NCBI RefSeq assembly: GCF_009647605.1
Contig: NZ_WJIF01000003.1
Coordinates: forward strand, 347,988 to 411,987
DNA length: 64,000 nt
Reading direction: 5' to 3'
Origin: Agromyces agglutinans
GTDB taxonomy: Bacteria > Actinomycetota > Actinomycetes > Actinomycetales > Microbacteriaceae
Shown one piece after another: positions 18,275 to 26,136 of the stretch (positions within the stretch are counted from its first letter, which is position 1; each line of letters starts with the position of its first letter). A program made the position numbers and the translations under genes. The notes under the pieces are model-generated. The model made no database searches, was not told where the DNA came from, and saw only the letters and a program-made list of their open reading frames with translations.

Positions 18275-18652
18275 ATGATCGAGTCAGCGTTCCCGATCCT
18301 CGAGGTTCCCGACGTGGAGCGCGCACTCGCGTTCTACCGCGACGCGCTCGGGGGCCGCATCACCTATTCGTTCCCTCCCGAAGGCGGCGAACCCGTCTAC
18401 ATCGCCCTGGCCGTCGGCCGGTCATCGCTCGGCATCGGACTCGAGGAGTCGCCGCTGCCACCCGGCAACATGCAGCTGTGGTTCTACGTCGACGACGTCG
18501 ACCGCGTCACGGCGGAACTCGAGGCGGCCGGTGCCGCCGTCGTCGAGCAGCCGGTCGACCAACCCTGGGGCGAACGCACCGCGCTCGTGACCGACCCGTT
18601 CGGCACGCGCGTGCGCCTCGGCGCACCCAGCGCGGCCGCCGAGTCGGCCTAG
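18275..18652 (+). CDS. VOC-superfamily (glyoxalase/bleomycin resistance-like) protein
   Basis: A 125-residue single-domain VOC protein: FPILEVPDVERALAFYRDALGG begins the first beta-alpha-beta-beta-beta unit and LWFYVDDVDRVTAELEAAGA the second, ending with WGERTALVTDPFGTRVRL. These folds bind a divalent metal or sequester small molecules; the His/Glu metal set of true glyoxalase I is incomplete, so the activity is open. It is divergent from the 3-hydroxyisobutyryl-CoA hydrolase-like gene with only 39 bases between. Confidence 0.86.
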   Translation: MIESAFPILEVPDVERALAFYRDALGGRITYSFPPEGGEPVYIALAVGRSSLGIGLEESPLPPGNMQLWFYVDDVDRVTAELEAAGAAVVEQPVDQPWGERTALVTDPFGTRVRLGAPSAAAESA

Positions 18653-18703
18653 CGGCGAGGTCGCGACAGGCGTGCCCGCGGGCCAGGCGCAGCGGGGCAG
18701 GGC

Positions 18704-18709
18704 TAGCAT
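18704..18709 (+). promoter_or_regulatory. -10 box TAGCAT (leaderless layout)
   Basis: TAGCAT ends six bases before the ATG at 18716, within the 63-base gap after the VOC gene. Confidence 0.5.
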
Positions 18710-18715
18710 GCTCGG

Positions 18716-19354
18716 ATGGTCCCCATCGAGAACCTGTGGGCGTTCGTGGTCGCGTCGGTCGTGCTGATCGTGATCCCCGGCCCGAGCGTGTTGTTCGTCA
18801 TCGGGCGTGCGCTCGCGCTCGGACGCATCGGCGGCCTCCTGAGCGTGCTCGGCAACGCGCTCGGCATGATCCCGCTGCTGCTGGCGGTGGCGCTGGGCGT
18901 CGGAGCGATCGTCGCGCAGTCGGTGGTGCTCTTCACGGTCCTCAAGTTCGCGGGCGCGGCGTACCTCATCTACCTCGGCATCCAGGCGATCCGCCATCGG
19001 GCGGATGCCGCGACCGCCGTCGACGGCGACGCACCTCGCACCTCGCACGCGCGCCAGCTCGCCGAGGGGTTCGTCGTCGGCCTCACGAACCCGAAGACCA
19101 TCGCGTTCTTCGTCGCGGTCCTCCCCCAGTTCGTCGACTTCCATGCGGGCGCGATCCCGTTGCAGCTCTTCGAACTCGGCGTCGTGTTCGTCGCGCTCGC
19201 CCTCGTCTGCGACTCGATCTGGGCGATCGCGGCCAGCGCCGCGCGCGCGTGGTTCGCCAAGTCGCCGAAGCGCGCCTCGCACCTCGCGGCGACCGGGGGC
19301 TTCATGATGATCGGCCTCGGCGGCGTCCTCGCCCTCAGCGGGAACAAGCACTGA
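18716..19354 (+). CDS. LysE-family translocator (RhtB-like)
   Basis: A 212-residue membrane exporter of the LysE/RhtB family. It has six hydrophobic segments, the diagnostic PGPSVLFVIGRAL near residue 22, GAAYLIYLGIQAIR near residue 80, and GLTNPKTIAFFVAVLPQF near residue 120. These proteins export amino acids such as lysine, homoserine or leucine; the substrate is not predictable. Single-gene unit. Confidence 0.92.
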   Translation: MVPIENLWAFVVASVVLIVIPGPSVLFVIGRALALGRIGGLLSVLGNALGMIPLLLAVALGVGAIVAQSVVLFTVLKFAGAAYLIYLGIQAIRHRADAATAVDGDAPRTSHARQLAEGFVVGLTNPKTIAFFVAVLPQFVDFHAGAIPLQLFELGVVFVALALVCDSIWAIAASAARAWFAKSPKRASHLAATGGFMMIGLGGVLALSGNKH

Positions 19355-19385
19355 TGCACGCCGGTCGCGCGGTGCGCCCTCGAGT

Positions 19386-19922
19386 TCAGTCGCGCGACGC
19401 CGTCGCCGTCAGGATGCCCCGCGCGAGCGCATGGAAGTAGCAGCGGGCGCCCAATCCGGCGGGTGATGTGTCGGGGTCGAGGTCGAGGCTCGGCACGTCG
19501 AGCGCGTGCACGACGAACTGGTAGCGGTGCACGCCCGTCCCCCGCGGCGGCGCAGCGCCGATGAAGCCGCGACCGCCCTCCTCGTTGCGCAGCACGACCG
19601 CGTCGGCGGGCAGTTCCTGGCCGTTCGGCGAGCCGGCCCCTGCCTCGAGGCTCGTGACCGAGACGGGCAGGTTCGCGACCGCCCAGTGCCACCATCCCGA
19701 ACCGCTCGGGGCATCCGGATCGAAGCACGTGACCGCGAAGCCGCGCGTGCGCTCGGGGAAGCCCGACCAGCTCAGCTGCGGCGAACGGTCGACGCCCCCG
19801 GCCGCGGTGCTCCACTGCGCCCGCGCGAGCGGCTCGCCTTCGGCGACGTCGGTGCTCGTCACCCGGAACGATTCGACGGGCCGGGCACGCTGGAGGGCTC
19901 CGTACGGGTCGACGTCGAGCAT
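19386..19922 (-). CDS. YbhB/YbcL family (PEBP-like) protein
   Basis: A 178-residue phosphatidylethanolamine-binding-protein-fold protein. Visible marks are SPQLSWSGFPERTRGFAVTC, DPDAPSGSGWWHWAVANLP (the ligand-site DPDxP and xWWHW motif) and GVHRYQFVVHALDVPSL. It is cytoplasmic and its role is unknown in bacteria. The ATG at 19922 has GAGGAAGGA upstream; the frame is open further upstream but loses family resemblance. Confidence 0.92.
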   Translation of the reverse strand: MLDVDPYGALQRARPVESFRVTSTDVAEGEPLARAQWSTAAGGVDRSPQLSWSGFPERTRGFAVTCFDPDAPSGSGWWHWAVANLPVSVTSLEAGAGSPNGQELPADAVVLRNEEGGRGFIGAAPPRGTGVHRYQFVVHALDVPSLDLDPDTSPAGLGARCYFHALARGILTATASRD

Positions 19923-20025
19923 GGCGATCCTTCCTCGGCTGGGTTGGAGTCGCGGCCAGCCTACGACGCGGCCCCCGTGGCGCACGCTGCGTGCGGGCGA
20001 GTCGCGCGCACGGCCGAAGCGCGGC

Positions 20026-20778
20026 TCAGAAGCCGTGTGCGTGGGCGAATTCCGCTAGCGCTCCGTCGGACTCGTGGCCGCCGTAGAAGGTCGACGTCTG
20101 CCACACCAGGGTGTCGGTGAAGCCGCCGTCGCCCGGGACCGTGATCTCCACGGGGTACGTCCCGCCGAACGCGGGCAGGCGCGGCAGGGTGCCGTCGGTG
20201 CCCGCCCATCCGATCGCCTCGCGGAATGCCGCACTGACGTCGGCCTCGCCGATGCGATACACCGTGTCGGGCGGCAGCAACTCCGCGCCCGTGGGATCGA
20301 AGCCCACGGCGTCCTTCGGGAGCATGACCGCGTAGTCGTCGGGTTGGTCGTCGTGCTCGGCGATGCGCACGAGCTCGATCCGCTCCGTGAGCTCGGAACC
20401 GGCGAGCTCGTAGGTCACGGTCGCTTCAGCGTGCTCCTCGTCGGATGCCACGGAGACCTCGTCGATCGCGAGAAGCTTGGCGCGATCGTCGTTGTACATG
20501 TAGATGCCATCGCTCAGCAGGAGGGCGAGGGGAGACTCCAGGTCGACGTCGAGATCGGTCTTCTCCGCTGCCGCGGCCTCAGACGCACCGAGGGCGAGGA
20601 ACCCGAAGAAGGAGTTGATCGACGAGGTGACGCCCGCTTTCGCCGAAAACAGGTCATCGGACGTCGGCGTCGGCTCGGGTTCCGACGGGGTGCTGCACGC
20701 GCCCAGCGCGAGTGCGAGGCCGAAGGCCACCGAAGCAGCCAGGAGGGCCCGCACCGGGCGGGGCTTCCGGTCACGCAT
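20026..20778 (-). CDS. Lipoprotein at the end of the WXG100-like cluster
   Basis: A 250-residue predicted lipoprotein: a basic start (RDRKPRPVR), a hydrophobic core, the lipobox ALGAC with Cys28, and a Ser/Pro/Thr-rich linker. The body is acidic and shows no domain I recognise; near its middle it has YELAGSELTERIELVRI and near its end TDTLVWQTSTFYGGHESDG. It starts five bases after the stop of the upstream helical-protein gene, so it belongs to the same transcript as the four genes before it. A surface partner for the secreted WXG-like proteins is one possible role (inference). Confidence 0.75.
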   Translation of the reverse strand: MRDRKPRPVRALLAASVAFGLALALGACSTPSEPEPTPTSDDLFSAKAGVTSSINSFFGFLALGASEAAAAEKTDLDVDLESPLALLLSDGIYMYNDDRAKLLAIDEVSVASDEEHAEATVTYELAGSELTERIELVRIAEHDDQPDDYAVMLPKDAVGFDPTGAELLPPDTVYRIGEADVSAAFREAIGWAGTDGTLPRLPAFGGTYPVEITVPGDGGFTDTLVWQTSTFYGGHESDGALAEFAHAHGF

Positions 20779-20783
20779 CCCGG

Positions 20784-21557
20784 TCAACCGATCGTCGCGG
20801 CCGGCCACGAGCCGGTCGGGAAGCCGGAGCGATTGGCCATGTCCTGACTGAGCTGATCGGCCAGGTCCTTCGACGCGGTGAAGTTCTTGCCCAGCTGCGC
20901 CGCGAGCGAGGTGGCGGTCTTGGCCAGGTTGGTGCAGAGCGTGACGATCTTCGGAACGATGTCGAGCCACTCCAGGGGGTCGGCCGTGATGAATGCGCTC
21001 GCGGCATCGATCTGATCCAGCAGGTAGAGGATCAAGGTCTCGCCGAAATCGATCCAGGCGTTGAGAATCTTCTGCGCGTAGTCCGAGAGGAAGTTCATCA
21101 GGGAGTCGACGTACCCCTCGAGCGTTTCCATCGCCATGACCTGTCGCCCGGCGAGTTCCCCGTAGCGGTCTCCCTCGGCGCCCTTCCACGTGTCGTCGGC
21201 GAAGAGGTAGTCGCCGGTGACGGTCGACTTCGCGCCCGTGATCTTGATCTTGACCGTCTCCCAGTCATCGCGCTTCGCGTACATGGCGAACGGGTTCCCC
21301 GGGCTGAGATAATCGGCGATCGTCTCGAAGAACGCGTCGAACTGCTCGATCGCTTCCTTGAGCTTCTCGCGGACCTCCTCCATGTTCTTCTTGAACCAGT
21401 CCAGGAAGGTGTCCCACCAGTTGATGTCGTCCTTGCGCGCGTTGTACTCGTCGGAGCACCGGTCGAGCTGGTCCTTCGCGTCCCCGATGTTGTCGGTGAT
21501 CTGCGTGATGAGGCTGGTGAACGACGACTCATCGGTCGGCGCGACGAATGCTCCCAT
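20784..21557 (-). CDS. WXG-like helical protein, 257 aa, unknown function
   Basis: A 257-residue, almost wholly helical acidic protein without signal peptide. Residues ~1-90 form an antiparallel-helix-like segment rich in Lys/Glu and aromatics (INWWDTFLDWFKKN). Around residue 125 the motif DDTWKGAEGDRYGELAGRQ resembles the W-x-G turn of WXG100 proteins, followed by long hydrophobic helices to the end. YAKRD near residue 95 fits the general type VII export pattern YxxxD/E. It lies between a 103-residue WXG-like gene and a lipoprotein gene on one transcript. An ESX-type substrate is the best guess; it matches no named LXG toxin. Confidence 0.68.
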   Translation of the reverse strand: MGAFVAPTDESSFTSLITQITDNIGDAKDQLDRCSDEYNARKDDINWWDTFLDWFKKNMEEVREKLKEAIEQFDAFFETIADYLSPGNPFAMYAKRDDWETVKIKITGAKSTVTGDYLFADDTWKGAEGDRYGELAGRQVMAMETLEGYVDSLMNFLSDYAQKILNAWIDFGETLILYLLDQIDAASAFITADPLEWLDIVPKIVTLCTNLAKTATSLAAQLGKNFTASKDLADQLSQDMANRSGFPTGSWPAATIG

Positions 21558-21602
21558 GGTTTCTCCTTCAGTCCTCGTTCATCGGGCGGGCGGGCGGCAT
21601 GC

Positions 21603-21914
21603 TCAGCTCTGATCGAGCAGCCACGCCGAGTAGCCGTCGGCCTCTTCGTAGTACCGCTTCGTCGTCAGCAGCTTCTGGGCGATCTGGTCGAGCACGGTCG
21701 ACGCCTCCCCGGTCAGCGTGAGGAACGTGCTGTGCGCGTCGATGTAGTTCTCTTCGGCGCCGACCATGTGCCCGACGCCGTCCATCTCGTAACGGGCCAT
21801 GGCACAGCCCTCGACGATCGTCTGGACGGACGTGAAGGTCTCGGCGAGCGCGCTCCACGCATCGGCGTCCTTCTTCAGGTCACCGAGCGCGGCCTGGTAG
21901 TCCTGGTAGCTCAT
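21603..21914 (-). CDS. Small helical WXG100-like protein
   Basis: A 103-residue helical protein with an N-terminal helix (YQDYQAALGDLKKDADAWSALAETF), a turn and a second long helix. The size and two-helix layout match the WXG100/ESX-associated class, but the central W-x-G is missing; the turn region reads GVGHMVGAEENY. Near the C-terminus YEEAD fits the YxxxD/E export signal. The ATG has AGGAGG upstream. Classification rests on layout and neighbours. Confidence 0.65.
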   Translation of the reverse strand: MSYQDYQAALGDLKKDADAWSALAETFTSVQTIVEGCAMARYEMDGVGHMVGAEENYIDAHSTFLTLTGEASTVLDQIAQKLLTTKRYYEEADGYSAWLLDQS

Positions 21915-21955
21915 CGCATCCTCCTGGGTTGTCGTCTCGGATCACCGGGTGATGG

Positions 21956-22612
21956 TCAGTAGGCGCGTTCGCGGACGGAACGCACGAGGCCGGCGAGCGT
22001 CGGCAGTTCCTCGAGCATCGACCCCCGCCGCTCCGCCAGCCAGCGGCTCGCCCGCTCGTACAGGTCGAGGATCTCCGCGGCGAGCGCCTGCTCCGAGGTG
22101 AACTGCAGGTTGAGGCGGTCGATCACGAGGCGCCGCGGCGCCCCGCCGACGATCTCGAGCTTCGCGTTGCCCGACGGGCTCTCGAGCACGGCCGGCTCGG
22201 TCGTCGCGGCCGCGACCATGCTGCGGTACCGATCGAGATCCGCGAACGCCTCGAGGAGGCCGCCCATGCGGGTGCGCAGCTGCGTGATGCCGCCCGAGCC
22301 GGCGTCGCTCGACGCGGCAGGGCGGAAGAGCGCCTCGGTGCCCGGTTCGCGATCGGCCCCTGCCGACTCGAGCTCGGAGATGGTGTGGGCCCGCGAGGCG
22401 GCACTGGCCTGGCGGAGCCGCTGCACGACCTGGCCGAGCTCTTCGGGCTCCACCCGGCGCCACCACGACGGCGCGAGTCGCAGCGTCTCGAGCTTGCCGT
22501 CGAGGCCGACCGAGACCTGCACCGTGTCGGTTTCGTCGGCGACCAGCCAGATCCCGGGCTCGTCGCGCCGCACCTCGGCGAGGCGCTCGTCGAGGGAGAG
22601 GTGCTCCGCCAT
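21956..22612 (-). CDS. YbaB/EbfC-like protein of the WXG100 cluster
   Basis: A 218-residue protein with two YbaB/EbfC-like units. The first (residues ~18-80) has a strand-rich start (VQVSVGLDGKLETLRLAP) and a helix (EELGQVVQRLRQA). The second (~120-200) has the clearer pattern VLESPSGNAKLEIVGGAPRRLVIDRL. In mycobacterial ESX loci EspL is a YbaB-like protein encoded next to ESX substrates, a useful parallel. Its start codon overlaps the stop of the WXG100 gene (TGATG), implying coupled translation and probably physical partnership. Confidence 0.72.
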   Translation of the reverse strand: MAEHLSLDERLAEVRRDEPGIWLVADETDTVQVSVGLDGKLETLRLAPSWWRRVEPEELGQVVQRLRQASAASRAHTISELESAGADREPGTEALFRPAASSDAGSGGITQLRTRMGGLLEAFADLDRYRSMVAAATTEPAVLESPSGNAKLEIVGGAPRRLVIDRLNLQFTSEQALAAEILDLYERASRWLAERRGSMLEELPTLAGLVRSVRERAY

Positions 22613-22905
22613 CACTCGCTCCAGAGGCGCTTGGTCGCGCGTGCGGTGTTCGCGAAGACCTCGTTGGAGGCCTGGGTGTTGCGGCGGGCGCGGTCGAGCT
22701 CGTCGTGCAGCTCCTGCATCGACCGGTTCCACTCCTCCTGCGCGAGGGCGTAGGCGCGCTGCGCCTCACCGTTCCACCGGCTCGAGAGCAGGTCGAGCGA
22801 GGCCTTCAGCTCGTCGAGCGCCTGCCCCATCTCGCCGTGGATGCGAACCATTTCACCCACGAGCTGATCGATGCGCGCACCGCTGACCTTGATCTCTCCG
22901 GTCAT
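22612..22905 (-). CDS. WXG100-family (ESAT-6-like) protein
   Basis: A 97-residue protein with the classic layout: helix one (ARIDQLVGEMVRIHGEMGQALDELKASLDLL), the turn SSRWNGEAQ with W-N-G, and helix two ending RATKRLWSE. Proteins of this type form helical hairpin dimers and are exported by type VII (ESX) systems. The ATG at 22905 gives the usual length and has GGGGGA upstream; a GTG at 22941 would add 12 acidic residues. It heads a five-gene operon. No EccC, EccB, EccD or mycosin gene is in the window. Confidence 0.85.
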   Translation of the reverse strand: MTGEIKVSGARIDQLVGEMVRIHGEMGQALDELKASLDLLSSRWNGEAQRAYALAQEEWNRSMQELHDELDRARRNTQASNEVFANTARATKRLWSE

Positions 22906-23072
22906 GTCATCGTCCCCCGATCCGCTCACGTCGTCCGTCACGCTGAGAAGTCACGACTGCCACCCTAAACCGGAAGCCACTCTCCTCCGAGTCCGAGGCT
23001 GCGTCGATGGGGACCACTCCCCATCGCGGCCGCGCATCCTGCGTCCGGCGATGGGCTCTCAGGGCGCCCGCG

Positions 23073-23078
23073 TAGGAT
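23073..23078 (+). promoter_or_regulatory. -10 box TAGGAT (leaderless layout)
   Basis: TAGGAT ends six bases before the GTG at 23085 of trhO. Confidence 0.5.
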
Positions 23079-23084
23079 TCCTCG

Positions 23085-23981
23085 GTGCCGCTCGCCAAGA
23101 TCCTCCTGTTCTACGCCTTCACGCCCCTCGCCGACCCCGCCGCGGTCCGGCTCTGGCAGCGCGACCTGGCGGAGTCGCTCGGCCTGCGCGGGCGGATCCT
23201 GATCTCGAAGGACGGCCTGAACGGCACGCTGGGCGGCGAGATGTCGGCACTGAAGCGGTATGTGCGCAAGACCCGCGACTACGCCCCATTCAAGGGCGTG
23301 GACTTCAAGTGGAGCGACGGCACGGGACTCGACGAAGGCGGGCGCAGCGCCGACTTCCCGAAGCTCGTCGTCAAGGTTCGCGACGAGATCGTCAGCTTCG
23401 GTGCACCCGGCGAGCTCGTCGTCGACGAGGGCGGCGTGGTCGGCGGCGGAGCCCGCCTGACGCCCGACGCTCTCCACGACCTCGTCGCCGAGCGCGGCGA
23501 CGAGGTGGTCTTCTTCGACGGCCGCAACGCACTCGAGGCATCCATCGGCCGGTTCCGCGACGCGATCGTGCCGCCGACCGACACGACCCGCGATTTCGTG
23601 GGGCTCCTCGACGCCGGTGCCTACGACCACCTCAAGGGCCGCCCGGTCGTGACGTACTGCACGGGCGGCATCCGCTGCGAGGTGCTCTCGAGCCTCATGG
23701 CGTCGCGCGGCTTCGGCGAGGTGTACCAGCTCGAGGGCGGCATCGTGCGCTACGGCGAGCGCTTCGGCGACGACGGCCTGTGGAACGGCTCGCTCTACGT
23801 CTTCGATGGGCGCGGCTCGGTCGACTTCTCCGACCACGCGGCCGTCATCGGCCGGTGCGAGGGGTGCGGCGACGCCACCAAGCGCACCGCGAACTGTCCG
23901 GATGCCTCGTGCCGGCGGCAGTTCGTCGTGTGCGAGTCGTGCGAGACCGTGGCCTGCCGCGAACACGCGACCGCGGCCTGA
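23085..23981 (+). CDS. trhO: tRNA uridine-34 hydroxylase (rhodanese-domain TrhO/YceA family)
   Basis: A 298-residue TrhO/YceA-family protein. The N-terminal acylphosphatase-like domain includes [17 protein letters not shown]. The rhodanese domain has [15 protein letters not shown] and the active-site loop YCTGGIRCE. The C-terminus is a Cys-rich knuckle (CEGCG ... [10 protein letters not shown] ... CESCE). The family makes 5-hydroxyuridine at position 34 of tRNAs using molecular oxygen. The GTG at 23085 is supported by the -10 box TAGGAT and by the family N-terminus. Confidence 0.93.
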   Translation: MPLAKILLFYAFTPLADPAAVRLWQRDLAESLGLRGRILISKDGLNGTLGGEMSALKRYVRKTRDYAPFKGVDFKWSDGTGLDEGGRSADFPKLVVKVRDEIVSFGAPGELVVDEGGVVGGGARLTPDALHDLVAERGDEVVFFDGRNALEASIGRFRDAIVPPTDTTRDFVGLLDAGAYDHLKGRPVVTYCTGGIRCEVLSSLMASRGFGEVYQLEGGIVRYGERFGDDGLWNGSLYVFDGRGSVDFSDHAAVIGRCEGCGDATKRTANCPDASCRRQFVVCESCETVACREHATAA

Positions 23982-23984
23982 GCG

Positions 23985-24536
23985 TCAGCGCCCCGGCCCG
24001 GGCGGTCGCCGCCCGCGGCGCCGCGGCTCGCGCGGCCTGCGCGCATAGGCGCGGGCCGGCCGGCTCGACAGCGCGAGCATCACGAGGATGTCCAGCGCGA
24101 GCGTGACGAGCGTCAGGTCGAGCGTGAGCTCCTGGTCGCCGGCCCACCAGGCCGCGAAGGTGCCGCTGATGCTGAGCGTCGCGAACACCATCACGAGGAT
24201 GCGCGGCCAGTTCGCGCCGAGGAAGATGAGGACCGCGAGGACGGCCTCGACGAGCAGGATGATCGCGCCCGCGCCGAGCACGAACCAGAGCACGGCATCC
24301 GCGGTGGCGGCGTCGATCTCGGGTGCGAACTCGCCCAGTTCGTCCTCGAGCGCCTGCCGCCAGGTCGCGGCCAGAGCGGCGAGCCAGGCCACCCCGGCGA
24401 GCACCCGCAGCAGCACGAGCAGCGCGCCCATCGCGGTCGCCGCCGGACGGGGCATCCGTACCCCCGCGCCCACGGCGGCGGCGTCGCGATCGCGCTCGAC
24501 GAGTCGCGCGGCAGGCTCGGTCGCGGGGCGCGTCAC
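23985..24536 (-). CDS. Small membrane protein coupled to the LssY_C gene
   Basis: A 183-residue protein with a hydrophilic 35-residue start, four hydrophobic segments (about 38-58, 78-105, 112-132 and 138-158) and a strongly basic Arg/Pro-rich tail (RRPREPRRRGRRPPGPGR). No known domain recognised. The GTG at 24536 overlaps the stop of the upstream gene by four bases, so the two products are made together and may interact. It converges on trhO with three bases between. Confidence 0.72.
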   Translation of the reverse strand: MTRPATEPAARLVERDRDAAAVGAGVRMPRPAATAMGALLVLLRVLAGVAWLAALAATWRQALEDELGEFAPEIDAATADAVLWFVLGAGAIILLVEAVLAVLIFLGANWPRILVMVFATLSISGTFAAWWAGDQELTLDLTLVTLALDILVMLALSSRPARAYARRPREPRRRGRRPPGPGR

Positions 24537-25390
24537 GGCGCCACCACCGACCCCGCCGTCGTGGCCACCGCGCGCACGTCGATGACCGGCAGGTCGCCGT
24601 CGGTGCGGATCGTGTCGCCGCCGCCGTTGCGCGAGTGGTAGCCCGTCGAGAAGTCCTTCAGCACGTCGACCTCGATCGCGGCATCCGAATCGCGCAGCGT
24701 CCGCACGATGTGATCGCGCTCGACGTCGGTGTCGGCGTCGATCTTGTGCGTGACCTGCAGCGTGAACAGCGACAGCCCGACCGCTCGATCGAACGTGCCC
24801 GCCGCGAGCCAGTCGACGCGCGCGCCGCCCGGCAGCAGCCAGTCGTCGGGGCAGCGCCAGAACCGCACGTGATGCCGCTTCGCCGGGTTGCCGGCGACCT
24901 CCTGCTGGAACGCGAAGTCCTGCTTGCGGCCGAACAGGAACAACGGGCTCACGGGCGCCTCGTCGTAGCTGCGGCGAGTCAGCGTCGACGTGATGATCCG
25001 CCGGCTCGAGGCGAGCGTGACGTCGTCGGCTCGGGTCCACCCCGCGGCATCCATCGCGGCGAGCAGCTGCGCCTCGCCGCCGACCACCGCGAGGTTGACC
25101 GGGTCGCCGAACAGGCCGTCGCTCGTGCGCGTGCGGCCCATGAAGTAGTCGGGCACGTAGATCGTCGTGAGCACGCGGTGCACGCGCGGCAGCACGAGGT
25201 ACGCGAGCAGCGCCCAGAAGGCGACGAACACGAGGATGCCCCACCAGCCGAACGCGAACGTCTCGCTCGCGAGGAGATACGCCAGCCAGATCGCCGCGAG
25301 CCCGGCGTAGACGAAGAAGAACTGGTCGAGGACCGCGTTCAGCGAGAAGCGGCGCGATCGCGAACGCCCGGCCATCCCCTGCTCGGACAT
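24533..25390 (-). CDS. Membrane protein with LssY C-terminal domain
   Basis: A 285-residue protein with two membrane segments near the N-terminus (about 22-68) and a soluble LssY_C-type domain. The domain shows DPVNLAVVGGEAQLLAAMDAAGWTRAD, PVSPLFLFGRKQDFAFQQ, HHVRFWRCPDDW, LAAGTFDRAVGLSLFT and THKIDADTDVERDHI in the order seen in LssY_C proteins, where this domain often follows a PAP2 phosphatase. Here it stands alone, so function is unknown; the envelope location is clear. Confidence 0.84.
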   Translation of the reverse strand: MSEQGMAGRSRSRRFSLNAVLDQFFFVYAGLAAIWLAYLLASETFAFGWWGILVFVAFWALLAYLVLPRVHRVLTTIYVPDYFMGRTRTSDGLFGDPVNLAVVGGEAQLLAAMDAAGWTRADDVTLASSRRIITSTLTRRSYDEAPVSPLFLFGRKQDFAFQQEVAGNPAKRHHVRFWRCPDDWLLPGGARVDWLAAGTFDRAVGLSLFTLQVTHKIDADTDVERDHIVRTLRDSDAAIEVDVLKDFSTGYHSRNGGGDTIRTDGDLPVIDVRAVATTAGSVVAP

Positions 25391-25396
25391 GCCGCC

Positions 25397-25402
25397 ACCC
25401 TA
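25397..25402 (-). promoter_or_regulatory. -10 box TAGGGT (leaderless layout)
   Basis: On the minus strand TAGGGT ends six bases before the ATG at 25390 of the LssY_C gene. Confidence 0.45.
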
Positions 25403-25427
25403 GCCTGAGCGCGGGGACGAACGGCGC

Positions 25428-26012
25428 TCACTCGGCGCCGCGGCCGGCGCCGGCGATCGTCGCGATCGCCTCAGCGAGTTCGTCGCCGGTCGGCAGGTTG
25501 CCGTCGGGGTCGAGCAGCCACAGGATGCCGAGGCTCTGCACGAGCACGTAGTACAGGCGCGCGACGGCCTCGGCCTGGTGCTCGTCGAGCTCGGGACGCG
25601 CGACCCGCAGGTTGACCGCCATGTCGTGGTGCCCGTCGGCCGTGGCCGCGTGCAGGTGCCGGCTGGACTCGGGATCGCGAAGCACGCGCACGGCGTTCTC
25701 GAGGCTGGCGAGCAGCGCCTCGCGATGGATGGCGAAGATCTCGGGCATGCGGTTCCAGACCGCGGCGAAGTCGTCGAGCATGGAGCCGCCCCGCTGCTCG
25801 AGCATGAGGGCTTCCAGGTCGTCGCCGAGCCCGGAACCGAGCGAGAGCATGAGCGCCTCGGTGATCAACCGGTCCTTCGAGCCGAAGTGATAGCCGATGG
25901 CGGCGAGGCTCACGCCGGCGGCCGTCGCGATGTCGCGCGCCGTCGCCTTCGCGACCCCGCGCTCGAGGATCACCTGTCGCGCCCCGGCGAGAAGGTCCTC
26001 TCGATTTCCCAT
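25428..26012 (-). CDS. TetR-family repressor
   Basis: A 194-residue regulator. The N-terminus has the TetR fold: LLAGARQVILERGVAKATARDIATAAGVSLAAIGYHFGSKDRL in overlapping parts, with the turn AGVSLAAI. The helical C-terminal half is the ligand domain. The ATG at 26012 is chosen over one ten codons earlier because minus-strand TACCAT (26019-26024) ends six bases before it. It is divergent from an FAD monooxygenase, with operator-like palindromes between, so it probably represses that gene. Confidence 0.92.
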   Translation of the reverse strand: MGNREDLLAGARQVILERGVAKATARDIATAAGVSLAAIGYHFGSKDRLITEALMLSLGSGLGDDLEALMLEQRGGSMLDDFAAVWNRMPEIFAIHREALLASLENAVRVLRDPESSRHLHAATADGHHDMAVNLRVARPELDEHQAEAVARLYYVLVQSLGILWLLDPDGNLPTGDELAEAIATIAGAGRGAE

Positions 26013-26018
26013 GCGTCG

Positions 26019-26024
26019 ATGGTA
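26019..26024 (-). promoter_or_regulatory. -10 box TACCAT of the TetR gene
   Basis: On the minus strand TACCAT ends six bases before the ATG at 26012, a leaderless layout, 13 bases from the first operator half site. Confidence 0.45.
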
Positions 26025-26036
26025 GCGCACCGTCTT

Positions 26037-26061
26037 AGACATTTGTACTAGACAAACGTCT
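26037..26061. promoter_or_regulatory. TetR operator region A
   Basis: AGACATTTGT (26037-26046) and AGACAAACGTCT (26050-26061) sit side by side. The second is palindromic (AGAC/GTCT) and the first is a diverged relative of its complement, AGACGTTTGTCT. Confidence 0.6.
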
Positions 26062-26084
26062 CATTCGTGCGGTAAACCTGTCTC

Positions 26085-26096
26085 AGACAAACGTCC
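26085..26096. promoter_or_regulatory. TetR operator B
   Basis: AGACAAACGTCC repeats operator A with one change, 35 bp away and 40 bases before the monooxygenase start. Confidence 0.6.
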
Positions 26097-26136
26097 AAGA
26101 ACGGCTGTGATCGCTGCCGTCCCAGAAGGGAACTCC

